Translations under genes and position numbers: made by a program | NCBI GenBank assembly: GCA_019636625.1 | Contig: JAHBXE010000004.1 | Span: 1-64,000 of the forward strand | Direction of reading: 5' to 3' | DNA length: 64,000 bases | From: Phycisphaeraceae bacterium | Lineage (GTDB): Bacteria > Planctomycetota > Phycisphaerae > Phycisphaerales > UBA1924 | Part shown: positions 27,241 to 35,621 of the stretch, piece by piece | How positions within the stretch are numbered: the first letter of the stretch is position 1 | Layout of the letters: each line of letters begins with the position of its first letter | The notes under the pieces: generated by a model | What the model was told of the DNA's origin: nothing | The model's input: the letters and a program-made list of their open reading frames with translations, nothing else | Database searches by the model: none

Positions 27241-27861
27241 TCAGAACCTCCCCGTCCGCCCCAGCGCCTGCAGCGCCCCATCAATCCTGAGTTTCTCTTC
27301 CTCAAAGTACAGCCGCCACTCCGGCTCCTTCTCCAGCAGCAGCGCCGTCTTGGTCCACTCGAGCAGTTCCTCATCCGCCAGCATCAGCCGCCGCCCCATC
27401 TTCGCCGCGCCCCGCAGCGACGGCAGGTGCAGCCGATCGCGCGACAGCGCCTTGCGGAAGTACTCGAGCGCCTTGTCCGGCTGCGCGTTGTCCGCGTAGA
27501 CCAGGCCGATGTTGTACAGCGCCGTGGGCCGGTCGGGGTCCAGGTCCGCCGCGTTCTTGAGCATCTCCACCGCCTGCATCCGGTCCCCGCGCTCCAGCAC
27601 CAGCATCCCCAGGTTGTGCCACACGATCGCGATCTCGCGCGACAGTTCCAGGCTCTTCCCGTACAACTCGATCGCCTGGTCCTTCTTCCCCGCGTCCATC
27701 GCCCGCCCCGCCTCCTCCGCCAGGCGCAGCGCCTCCGCGTACCGCGCCGGCCCGGGATCCGGGATCGTCACCGTCCCCGACGTGCGCCGCTGGCACCCAC
27801 CGCCCCAGGCCATCGACACGCCCACCGCCGCCACCAGCACGATTGCCCAGGCTCGCTTCAT
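27241..27861 (-). CDS. TPR-repeat lipoprotein at the end of the secretion operon
   Basis: 206 residues. The ATG at 27861 overlaps the upstream stop by ATGA. N-terminus MKRAWAIVLVAAVGVSMAWGGGC is a lipoprotein-type signal with Cys at 23. Three tetratricopeptide repeats follow (about 45-160; AIELYGKSLELS, VWHNLGMLVLERGDRMQAVEMLKNAADLDP, YNIGLVYADNAQPDKALEYFRKALS). Lipoproteins with TPRs often act as assembly factors for secretins (PilF/PilW-like), and this gene is last in the T2SS-like operon, so a pilotin-like role is plausible but not shown. Confidence 0.8.
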   Translation of the reverse strand: MKRAWAIVLVAAVGVSMAWGGGCQRRTSGTVTIPDPGPARYAEALRLAEEAGRAMDAGKKDQAIELYGKSLELSREIAIVWHNLGMLVLERGDRMQAVEMLKNAADLDPDRPTALYNIGLVYADNAQPDKALEYFRKALSRDRLHLPSLRGAAKMGRRLMLADEELLEWTKTALLLEKEPEWRLYFEEEKLRIDGALQALGRTGRF

Positions 27862-28421
27862 GATCCCGTTCGCTCCCATCTCCGGAACGTCACATCCATC
27901 TTCCAGCCCGCCGGCTCCGGCCGCACGGTCAACGCCTCGACCTCCAGCCCCGCGATCTCCGCGCACGCCATCCGCATCCACTCGATCATCGCCGCCAGCG
28001 ACGGGTCCCGCACATCCACATAAATATGCGAGTACACCACCACCCCAGGCCGGCTCTTGTCGTCCCGCGTCACCGGCGCGTTGGGCCGGCTCTTCATCCC
28101 CGCCCGCACCGCCAGCTCCTCCATCCGGCTCACCCGGAACTCGCTCGTGCCCCCCGTCGGCATCGCCCCCGCCGATTCCGCCAGCTTCTTCCACTCCTCC
28201 ACCCGCGCCTCGGCCATCGCCTGGTCCACCACCGCCCGCTCCAGCCTCCCCCGGGCCGCCGCCCGCGACGCCATCGCGTACGCCGCGAACACCCCGCCGG
28301 CCACCAGCACCACCGCCGCGCCAGCCACCAGCCCCACCGGCCGGTTCGCCCGTTCCCGCGAGGCCGCCGCCATCGACAGCTCGAACTTCGCCTCTTCGCT
28401 CAGCTTCGCGCGCGCCGTCAT
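27858..28421 (-). CDS. Inner-membrane GspM-like secretion component
   Basis: 187 residues. ATG at 28421 overlaps the stop of the GspL-like gene. One membrane span (about 30-52; VGLVAGAAVVLVAGGVFAAYAM) follows a short cytoplasmic N-terminus, then a coiled segment and a small alpha/beta domain ending in VTFRRWERTGS. Topology, size and position after the L-like gene fit GspM or PilO, which bridges L to the pseudopilus. Sequence alone is too weak for a firm name. Confidence 0.6.
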   Translation of the reverse strand: MTARAKLSEEAKFELSMAAASRERANRPVGLVAGAAVVLVAGGVFAAYAMASRAAARGRLERAVVDQAMAEARVEEWKKLAESAGAMPTGGTSEFRVSRMEELAVRAGMKSRPNAPVTRDDKSRPGVVVYSHIYVDVRDPSLAAMIEWMRMACAEIAGLEVEALTVRPEPAGWKMDVTFRRWERTGS

Positions 28422-29995
28422 GGCCTTCCCCCCGTTCCGCCCGACCCGCCCGCCGCCTTGTCCTTCCACGTCCCGTCCAGCCAGATCAGCTTCAGGTTGT
28501 TCTTCGTCCCCGTCGGGTACTGGATCGTCCACACGCAGTGGTCGTTGTCCAGCCGGCCCAGCGCATCCACCATGTCCTCCGCCACCTTCGTCTCCGGCAC
28601 ATACACGTGGACCTGGATCAGCGATTCGCTCAGCCGGATCTCCTCCAGTTCAATCCCGTCCGTCCCCAGCATCAGCGACAGGTTCTCCAGTTCCGGAAGG
28701 ATCGGCCGCGCCGGCGGTAACCCCGTCCTCACGTTCCGCTTCGCCCGCTCCGCCGCCAGCCGCTCCTCGATGTACCGCCTCGGGTTCGACTCCGCCGTCG
28801 CCACCAGCACCGGGTCGTTCTGCGGCGGGGGAACCGCCCCCAGCACCGCCTTCCGCGTCTGTTCCGCCACGTCCTTCGCCTGACGCGACGCCGCGCTCGC
28901 CCCGCCCCACGCCTTCACCCCCACCGCCAGCACCGCCGCCGCCCCAAGCCCGATCGCCAGGGCCGACCACAGGTACATCCACCGGTGCACCCGCCGCGGC
29001 CGCCGGTTCAGCGAAACCAGGTCCGCCCCCGGCCCCTCCCCGGGCGCGACCTCCGCCGTCGCCAAACGCGACAGCGTCGCGCCGATCGGATCCTCGTGCA
29101 CCACCAGGTCAACGCTCGCCCCCGCCCAGGCCCGGCCCACCGCCGTCCCGAACTCCTGCTCCGCCATGTCCCCGCCCGCGAGTTTGGGTGTGATGCAGAT
29201 GATCCGCCCCGGCGTCTCGCCCAGTTGCACCGACCACGCCAGCCAGTCCGACACCAACCGCCCCACCTCCGCCTTCCCCGCCCGCGGCTCGCCGTCCCCC
29301 TGCACCGGCACGAACATCGCGCCCCCCGCCAGCAGCACCCCATCCCGCGACCACGCCCACAGCAGACGGCCCGACGGGTCCATCATCACCACCGCCGTCA
29401 CCGGCGAGGTCGCCGCGATCTCCCCGTCCCGCCCCGGCTCGTGCCGCAGCACCGGGCTCGACGGGTCCCACGCCTGCGCCATCGCGTGCCACAGCGAGCC
29501 CGCCCGCAGCACCTCCACGCCCCGCTCATCCAGCGCATCAATCGCGATCCGCGCCAGGGAATCCGGCACCGCCAGCACCGACCGCCGCTGGCCCGCAGGA
29601 TGAACCGCCTCCCCCTCGACTTGCTCCTTCCGCCGCTTCTTCGGCGCCTCGCCCGCCTCACCATTGAGCGGCTGGATGCTGCTCTCCGAAAGACTCGGGC
29701 CCGCCCACCCGTTCGACCCCTCCCCCTGCATCGCCGCGGCGAGCACGAGCGGGTCCCCCGTCGGGCTCGTCAACCACCGGCAGTTGCTCCCGTCCACATC
29801 CAGGCACAGGTACGCCACCTTCCGGTCCGCCGTCCGCTCCGAGATCCACGCCGCCGCCTGCCGCGCATCGTGCAACGCCGAGGCCTCTTCGCTCCCCCGG
29901 CGCGGCCGCCACGCATCATCGGACCGCACGCCCACCAGGCGAACGCTCGCGAGCGCATCCCCCGAACGCTGGAGATAGCAGATGCGCCCGCTCAA
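28418..29995 (-). CDS. GspL/PilM-like actin-fold inner-membrane secretion protein
   Basis: 525 residues, TTG start at 29995 overlapping the upstream stop (TTGA). A long N-terminal cytoplasmic region (about 1-335) has the look of the actin-like PilM/GspL domain (LAVPDSLARIAIDALDERGVEVLRAG, SPVTAVVMMDPSGRLLWAWSRDG). One membrane span (about 348-370; LWSALAIGLGAAAVLAVGV) and a C-terminal domain follow. This matches GspL, which links the cytoplasmic ATPase to the periplasmic M protein. Its place between a C/P-like and an M-like gene supports this. Confidence 0.7.
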   Translation of the reverse strand: MSGRICYLQRSGDALASVRLVGVRSDDAWRPRRGSEEASALHDARQAAAWISERTADRKVAYLCLDVDGSNCRWLTSPTGDPLVLAAAMQGEGSNGWAGPSLSESSIQPLNGEAGEAPKKRRKEQVEGEAVHPAGQRRSVLAVPDSLARIAIDALDERGVEVLRAGSLWHAMAQAWDPSSPVLRHEPGRDGEIAATSPVTAVVMMDPSGRLLWAWSRDGVLLAGGAMFVPVQGDGEPRAGKAEVGRLVSDWLAWSVQLGETPGRIICITPKLAGGDMAEQEFGTAVGRAWAGASVDLVVHEDPIGATLSRLATAEVAPGEGPGADLVSLNRRPRRVHRWMYLWSALAIGLGAAAVLAVGVKAWGGASAASRQAKDVAEQTRKAVLGAVPPPQNDPVLVATAESNPRRYIEERLAAERAKRNVRTGLPPARPILPELENLSLMLGTDGIELEEIRLSESLIQVHVYVPETKVAEDMVDALGRLDNDHCVWTIQYPTGTKNNLKLIWLDGTWKDKAAGGSGGTGGRP

Positions 29996-30912
29996 TCGAC
30001 GATCTCTCCCCGCTCACGCAGGAGCTTCTTGCGCACCTCCGCCGAGTCCGCGTCGAGCATCGGCACCGCCCCGTCCGTCGCCATGTTCGGGTTCTTCGTC
30101 TGGGCGCTTCCCGTCGGGTCCATCGCACGCGATCCCATGGATGAAGCGCCCGTCGGATCGCCCGCGGGCGTCGCCCGGTTCCGGCCCGCCGCCGCCATGG
30201 CCGCCACCTGCCTCGCCCGCTCGATCTGCTGCGGATCAATCCCCTGCGCCTGCAGCCGCGCCCGCGCCTCCGGCGACAACGCGCCCGTCGCGGCGCCCAC
30301 GCCCGTGGGCATCCCCGCCACCGGCGCCGTCGGCTTCACCCACGTCACCCGCGCCACCTGCTCCTCCCGTGCGATCCGCTTGATCGTCCCGCGCTCCTCG
30401 ATCTCCACCGCCTCCACCGTCACCTTCACCACCTTCGCCCGGTACGTCTCGCTCTCCGGCCTCCCCTCCGATGGCGGCGTCTTGATCGTCACCACCGATC
30501 CCTCCGAGACGATCCGCTGCCGTCCCTCGATCGACACCAGCGCCAGCGTCCGCTCCGCCTCGACAATCGGGCCAAGGTACCGCCACGGCACCTCCGGCAT
30601 CGGCGCCTCCGGCGGCTTCTCCGTCGGTGTCGGCGCCGGAGTCTCCGTCGCCGGCGGCGGCTTGTTCGCCGCCTGGTTCAGCCGTTCCGCAATCCCCAGC
30701 GGCGCATCGGCCGCGATGCTCACCGGGCGGATCACCGCCCCCTGCCCATCCCGGTCCTCCCCCGCCGCGATCACCGGCTTCACCGGCGCACTGTTCGACA
30801 GCCACGGCAAGCCCCACAGCGCCCCCGCCGCGACCGCCAGACCCAGCGCCGCAAACTGCGCCCCGCGTACCACGCGCCTGGCTTGTTCGCTCTTCATCCC
30901 GGTCCGTGCCAT
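29992..30912 (-). CDS. GspC/PilP-like periplasmic connector protein
   Basis: 306 residues. The ATG at 30912 has GGGAG 8 nt upstream. A membrane span lies at about 15-35 (AALGLAVAAGALWGLPWL), then a Pro-rich linker (PPPATETPAPTPTEKPPEAP). A small beta domain follows (PEVPWRYLGPIVEAERTLALVSIEGRQRIVSEGSVVTI), the pattern of the GspC homology region or PilP. These proteins connect the inner-membrane platform to the secretin. The C-terminus is Ala/Thr-rich and ends in a Lys/Arg/Glu helix. Confidence 0.65.
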   Translation of the reverse strand: MARTGMKSEQARRVVRGAQFAALGLAVAAGALWGLPWLSNSAPVKPVIAAGEDRDGQGAVIRPVSIAADAPLGIAERLNQAANKPPPATETPAPTPTEKPPEAPMPEVPWRYLGPIVEAERTLALVSIEGRQRIVSEGSVVTIKTPPSEGRPESETYRAKVVKVTVEAVEIEERGTIKRIAREEQVARVTWVKPTAPVAGMPTGVGAATGALSPEARARLQAQGIDPQQIERARQVAAMAAAGRNRATPAGDPTGASSMGSRAMDPTGSAQTKNPNMATDGAVPMLDADSAEVRKKLLRERGEIVD

Positions 30913-30982
30913 GCCGCACACTCCCTTGCAATCCCTCACGCCAACCCAAACCGCCCCCAACCACTCCGCGCCGACACCAATC

Positions 30983-31816
30983 CTAGTTCCTCCGCTCTTC
31001 GTCAATCGGCAACGGTTCCCACGATAGAAACTTCCCCAGCGACACCATCATCGTGCCCCGCGGGCTTCCCTGGCCACCCATCTGGAACCGTCCACCGTAC
31101 CGCGCCACCAGCTCCCCGCCCCCGCGCCCCCGCGGCACCCAGACATCCACCACCGTGCTCCACACCTCCGGCTCCAGCACCAGCAGCCGACGCGCCGTCT
31201 CCCGCTGCAACGCCGACAGGTCCCCCGCCGAGAACGCCGTGTTCAGGTCCGCTTCCGTCACCTCCCCATCCCGCCGCGCCGCCACAAGACTCTCCGCAAA
31301 CCGCCGCCCGCTCCGCCCCTCGCGTGCGTACGCCGCGATCGCCTCCAGCACCTCCACCGGCGCCGTCATCGCCGACACCGCCACCGGCCCCACCGGCCGC
31401 AGAAACATCCCCCCCCCCCGCCGCAGCCGCCGCGCCCCCACCAGCTTCACCAGTTCATTCAAAGCCCCCTGCGCATCCAGCGACTCGCGCTCGCTCCGAC
31501 CGATCGGATCCGACACCAGCGTCCCCTGCCCGTCAAACAGGTAGATCGACACCACGCTCCCATCCGGTCGCTCGATATCCAGCGCGTGCCCGTCATCCTC
31601 CAGAAGGTCCCGGATCGACTGCCCGATCAGCGTGTCCGTCCACTGCGAAACCACCTCCCGCACCCCGCGCTCAAAGTGCGTGTCCTGGTACGCATGGAGC
31701 TGCCGCGCCACAATCCGCCGCTGCATCGCCTGCCGCTCCAGCACCACCGCCGCCAGCACCCCGGCCACCAGCGCCAGCACGATCACGATCGGCATCGCAA
31801 ACCCGCGCCGGCTCAT
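30983..31816 (-). CDS. GspK-like minor pseudopilin
   Basis: 277 residues. ATG at 31816 overlaps the upstream gene by ATGA. The N-terminus MSRRGFAMPIVIVLALVAGVLAAVV is a prepilin leader with cleavage after Gly5, lacking the Glu at +5 as GspK does. Length and the large globular domain also fit GspK, which caps the pseudopilus tip. Inside the gene a run of 11 C (31409-31419) encodes RRGGGMF; the frame is intact here but the run is slippage-prone. Confidence 0.7.
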   Translation of the reverse strand: MSRRGFAMPIVIVLALVAGVLAAVVLERQAMQRRIVARQLHAYQDTHFERGVREVVSQWTDTLIGQSIRDLLEDDGHALDIERPDGSVVSIYLFDGQGTLVSDPIGRSERESLDAQGALNELVKLVGARRLRRGGGMFLRPVGPVAVSAMTAPVEVLEAIAAYAREGRSGRRFAESLVAARRDGEVTEADLNTAFSAGDLSALQRETARRLLVLEPEVWSTVVDVWVPRGRGGGELVARYGGRFQMGGQGSPRGTMMVSLGKFLSWEPLPIDEERRN

Positions 31817-32838
31817 CGCCGATCCTCCGCCGTCGATTCCCTCGCCCGCAGCCGCCCGCCCGATCCCTGGTTCGTGCCAGCACCCCCCGCCGCCCCACCC
31901 CTCCCACCCGCACCACTTCCATCCGCCGTTGCCCCTCCCTTGCCCTCCCCGCCTTCTCCCTCCGTCCCATCATCCCCGATGCTCCACTGCACCTCGAACA
32001 TCCAGTTCGCGTGCTGCCCTCCCAGCGTCCGCACCTCCATCTCCATGTACGCCGGCACCTCCAGCGTCGACATCACCCGCAACGTCTCCGACCGTTCCTT
32101 CTTGATGAACGCCCGCCACGTGCACACCGTCAGCCCCGACGCGATCGGCACCGCCTCCGCATCGTCCGTCGGGTCCACATCCAGGCTCCGGTCATCCACC
32201 AGCGGCCGCCACCACAGCGTCCACCCCACCCGCGGGTCGTCCGGGTTCACCACCGGCCGCGAACCCATCCGCCGCGTCGCCGCATCCGGCCTCAGCTCAA
32301 ACACCCCCCGCACGGGCCCCGACAGCACGGGCCGGAACTCATCATCCCGCTCATCCAGATTCGCCTGCACGCTGTCCGCCAGCGATCCCGTCAACCCCCG
32401 GGCAAAGTTCCGCGGCACCGGCGGCCGGTCCAGCACCACCTCCAGCCGCTGCACCGCCCCGCCCCCCGCCACCTTCGCCCGACGCATCGCCACATCCAGC
32501 GTCCGCGACTCGTCCGCCTCCAGGATCACCCGCTCCCGCGGCACACCCTCTGCCTTGAGCGTCTCACCGCCGCGCCGGACCGCGTCCCGATTCACCGCGC
32601 TCCGAAACGACGAAGACGAGTTCGGGTCCGCCACCACCAGCATCGCGAACGTCCGCGACATCACACGCTGCACCCGCGCCAGGTTGTCCATCTCCTCGAT
32701 CCGCGCCGCCTGCCGCGCCTCCGCCCGGTCCATGAACCCCATCACCCCCACCACCATCAGCACCAGCGCCGCCCCCAGCGACGCCGCCAGCAGCGTCTCG
32801 AGCAATGTAAAGCCCCGCGCTGAGCGCCGCCCACTCAC
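31813..32838 (-). CDS. GspJ-like minor pseudopilin
   Basis: 341 residues. RSARGFTLLETLLAASLGAALVLMVVGVMGF is a classical prepilin N-terminus (cleavage before Phe, Glu at +5). Position between the I-like and K-like genes and size fit GspJ. The C-terminal 50 residues are Gly-rich (GGEGKGGATADGSGAGGRG), probably disordered. Coupled at both ends by ATGA overlaps. Confidence 0.75.
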   Translation of the reverse strand: MSGRRSARGFTLLETLLAASLGAALVLMVVGVMGFMDRAEARQAARIEEMDNLARVQRVMSRTFAMLVVADPNSSSSFRSAVNRDAVRRGGETLKAEGVPRERVILEADESRTLDVAMRRAKVAGGGAVQRLEVVLDRPPVPRNFARGLTGSLADSVQANLDERDDEFRPVLSGPVRGVFELRPDAATRRMGSRPVVNPDDPRVGWTLWWRPLVDDRSLDVDPTDDAEAVPIASGLTVCTWRAFIKKERSETLRVMSTLEVPAYMEMEVRTLGGQHANWMFEVQWSIGDDGTEGEGGEGKGGATADGSGAGGRGGAAGGAGTNQGSGGRLRARESTAEDRR

Positions 32839-33575
32839 CGCGTGCTCCTGGTCCCGCTCGACCGGTTGAACGCCTCCCGCGGCGAAACCCCGCCCGCCCG
32901 CGACGACCGGTCCACACGCCCCCGCGTCGCGCCGGTCTCGCCCTGGCGAAGCTGCGACTTGCCCTGCAGCGCCTGCATCAGCTTGTCAATGCCGCGCCCC
33001 GATTCCAACTGCCGCATGAACGAGTCCGGGTTCCGCAGGTACGTCGGGTCGTACATCCGCGTCAGAACGATCTGCGGCGTCCCATCCCCCGCCCACCGGC
33101 TCCCCCCCGAGTCCTCCGCCAGCCACACCTTCACTGTCACCTGCACAAACCGGTCCATCCGCAGCGGCGACTCCCGCACCCGCTGCCGGGCATCGCCCCG
33201 AGGCTCCACCAGCGCCACCGGGTCCTCGCGGTAATCCCACCGGAAAGTCAGCGGCCCCTCCGCCGGACCGTACTCCACGGTCTTGTTCGGGTCCGGGAGC
33301 AGCGACGGATCATCCATGTACGCCATGATCAGCCGGTTGGCGACCTCCGCGCACGCCAGCAGCTTCTGCTCCCGGTTCGCCGCGCTCACCGTGAACGAGA
33401 ACACGCCGAGGATCGACGACGCCACGATCGCGAACAGCGCCGTCGCAAACACAACTTCAAGGAAGGTCATCCCGCGAGCGGCGAACCGCGCCCCGGCGGG
33501 CCGCCGCCCCCCGGACAGCCACCCGCCCGCCCTCCCGCAAGCCCCGCCCCCCGGGCTGTCCCTCCGGCGTCGCAT
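32835..33575 (-). CDS. GspI-like minor pseudopilin
   Basis: 246 residues. ATG at 33575 overlaps the gspG stop by one base (TGATG). A long basic leader (RRRRDSPGGGACGRAGG...) precedes the prepilin motif GMTFLEVVFATALFAIVASSILGVFSF, with cleavage after Gly and Glu at +5. The leader of about 40 residues is much longer than usual (6-10), so an internal start is possible. Globular part follows with no further named domain. Confidence 0.72.
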   Translation of the reverse strand: MRRRRDSPGGGACGRAGGWLSGGRRPAGARFAARGMTFLEVVFATALFAIVASSILGVFSFTVSAANREQKLLACAEVANRLIMAYMDDPSLLPDPNKTVEYGPAEGPLTFRWDYREDPVALVEPRGDARQRVRESPLRMDRFVQVTVKVWLAEDSGGSRWAGDGTPQIVLTRMYDPTYLRNPDSFMRQLESGRGIDKLMQALQGKSQLRQGETGATRGRVDRSSRAGGVSPREAFNRSSGTRSTR

Positions 33576-33985
33576 CACTCCGCCTTCCACACATCCAGGT
33601 CGTCCGCGGTCTGGAACGTCTTGTCGGGCCCCTTGCTGTAGAGCTGGTAATCCCGCCCGCCCGCCGGGCTCGGGCTGTAGATGAACTTCTCACCCCACGC
33701 ATCCACCAGCTTCTTGCTGTCGTCCAAAATCGCCATCTTCCCCCCCTCTAGCAGCGTCTCCAGCGTCGGCGGCGGCGAGCTCTTCTCGAGCTGGTAGCTC
33801 TTGATCCCCTGCTGGATCACCGCCATGCTCGCCCGCGTCTGCTTGATCTTCGCCTTCTCGCTCGCCCCGATCAGGTTGTACGCCACCGCCGCCGTCATGA
33901 TCGCGATGATCGTCAGCACCAGCATCACTTCCAGCAGCGAAAACGCCCGCCGAACCCCCGCCCTCACCACTCGCCGAACCTTCAT
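33575..33985 (-). CDS. gspG: Major pseudopilin GspG
   Basis: 136 residues. AAGGAG 9 nt before the ATG at 33985. The prepilin motif is RRAFSLLEVMLVLTIIAIMTAAVAYNLIG; the residue before the cleavage Phe is Ala instead of the usual Gly. The C-terminal SKGPDKTFQTADDLDVWK is the calcium-binding end typical of GspG. It forms the pseudopilus that pushes proteins through the secretin. First of the tightly packed G-I-J-K-C-L-M genes; gspF lies 220 bases upstream. Confidence 0.88.
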   Translation of the reverse strand: MKVRRVVRAGVRRAFSLLEVMLVLTIIAIMTAAVAYNLIGASEKAKIKQTRASMAVIQQGIKSYQLEKSSPPPTLETLLEGGKMAILDDSKKLVDAWGEKFIYSPSPAGGRDYQLYSKGPDKTFQTADDLDVWKAE

Positions 33986-34139
33986 GGAATGCACTCCTTC
34001 AAGCTCCGAACCCGCCGCCGATGACACAGACACGCACAGATAGGAACACAAGGCCGCCCGCCCGCGACCACCCGCGAGTCGCGCTCCCCTGCCTCCTTCT
34101 ATGCCCATCGGCGTCATCCGCGGCCTCTTCCCTTCTTTC

Positions 34140-34203
34140 TGCGTCACTGCGTCACTGCGTCACTGCGTAACTGTGTCACTACGTCTCTGCGTCACTCCGT
34201 CCC
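34140..34203. repeat. Eight imperfect copies of an 8-bp tandem repeat (TGCGTCAC)
   Basis: Units read TGCGTCAC three times, then TGCGTAAC, TGTGTCAC, TACGTCTC, TGCGTCAC, TCCGTCCC. They fill the start of the 220-bp gap between gspF (stop at 34206) and gspG. The rest of the gap (34000-34139) shows no gene. Confidence 0.85.
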
Positions 34204-34205
34204 TT

Positions 34206-35402
34206 CTAAATCTGCTGACTCGCCATCGTCATCAGCGGCACCATGATCGCCACCAGGATCGTCCCGATAATCAGGAACATCCCCACGATCAGCGTTGGCT
34301 CCAGCGCCGCCAGCAACCGCGTCGCCCGCCGGTCCGTCTCGTCCGCCATGTCCGTCGCCAGCGCATCAAACGCCGTTTCCATGTCCCCCGCACGCTCCGC
34401 CGCGATCAGGAGCCGCCGCGTCGCCAAGGGCAGCACCGTCACATTCTCGATCAACGCCCGCAGCACGCCCCCCTCGATCAGCTTCGTCCGCAGCGTCGAG
34501 AGCTGCCGCCGCAGTTCCGGGTGCCCCACCGCATCGTTCGCCACCCCCAGCGCATCCGCCAACGGCACGCCCGACCGCGTCATCGCCGCCATCACGCTGA
34601 AAAACCGCGCCGACTCCTGCGCCAGAACCACATCCTTGAGCAGCGGAACCCGCCGCGACGACCTCACCACCACCTCCGCCACCTTCTTCCGCAGCACGAT
34701 CCCCGCGATCGCCCCGAACCCCACCACCCCCATCAACACCAGCACATTCCCCCGCATCCACTCCCCCGTGTCCATGATCAACTGCGTGAACCACGGCAGC
34801 TCCGCCCCCATCGCCGACATCGCCTTCCCGATCCGCGGCACGATCACCGTCATCATCACCGCCACCACCACCACGCTGATCGCCAGCACGATCATCGGGT
34901 AGATCATCAGCGTCGCCGCCTTCCCCGACACCGCCAGCTGCCGCCGCGCCGTGATCGCCAGTTGCTTCGCCGCCCCCGCCAGGTCCCCCGTCCGCTCCGC
35001 CGCCCGGTACACCGCCACCGTCACCCGGTCAAAAACCCCCACCCGTTGGCACGCATCCCCAAACCCCGACCCCGCCGCCACCAGCTCCCGCATCCGCTCG
35101 ATGATCGGCTTCGCGTTCCCCCCCACCGCCGACGCCGTCACCTCCAGCGCCTCCACCAGCGGAACTCCCCGCGACAGCAGCTGCGCCAACTGCTCGTTCA
35201 GCGCCGCCCGATCCTTCAGCCGAAGCCCCTTCTCCGTCGTCGCCCACCGCGGCAGGCGGTACGACCGCAGCAGCAGCATCTTCTCCTTCCGCAACACCTC
35301 CGCCAACGCCCGATCCGTCGCCGCCTGACGGACACCGATCGTCCGCTTCCCCGTCGAGGTCGCGGCAAAGAAAAGGAAGGAGTTGGTCTGCAGCGTGCTC
35401 AT
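34206..35402 (-). CDS. gspF: Type II secretion inner-membrane platform protein GspF
   Basis: 398 residues with three membrane spans (about 165-190, 215-240, 370-395), the T2SF/PilC layout with two repeated cytoplasmic helical domains (LAQLLSRGVPLVEALEV.. and FFSVMAAMTRSGVPLADALGV). It anchors the assembly ATPase to the membrane. The gene opens the minus-strand secretion operon, but a 220-bp gap with tandem repeats separates it from gspG. Neither GspE nor GspD is encoded in the window. Confidence 0.88.
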   Translation of the reverse strand: MSTLQTNSFLFFAATSTGKRTIGVRQAATDRALAEVLRKEKMLLLRSYRLPRWATTEKGLRLKDRAALNEQLAQLLSRGVPLVEALEVTASAVGGNAKPIIERMRELVAAGSGFGDACQRVGVFDRVTVAVYRAAERTGDLAGAAKQLAITARRQLAVSGKAATLMIYPMIVLAISVVVVAVMMTVIVPRIGKAMSAMGAELPWFTQLIMDTGEWMRGNVLVLMGVVGFGAIAGIVLRKKVAEVVVRSSRRVPLLKDVVLAQESARFFSVMAAMTRSGVPLADALGVANDAVGHPELRRQLSTLRTKLIEGGVLRALIENVTVLPLATRRLLIAAERAGDMETAFDALATDMADETDRRATRLLAALEPTLIVGMFLIIGTILVAIMVPLMTMASQQI

Positions 35403-35621
35403 CCAGGCCCAAGTCTATCGGTCTTTGACCAGACCATACCGCGAACCGGGGCCACTTTGCCCCGGTTCCTGCCACACCGATCGCATTCGGGGACCAAACC
35501 CCGCCCGCCCCAACTATTCACCACCCGCCCCGCAGCGCTCGGAATCGCACTCTCCTACCCTCCCTTCGTTATGACAACCCTGTCCCCACGCCCCGCCCAG
35601 GTCCTCCCCAGAACCGCCACC

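Noticed and set aside
34101-35540. Long open frame on the plus strand opposite gspF
   Set aside because: Its translation is His/Arg/Pro-rich with no domain, and it is the antisense of a clear GspF gene; only the part from 35622 (tdh) is real.
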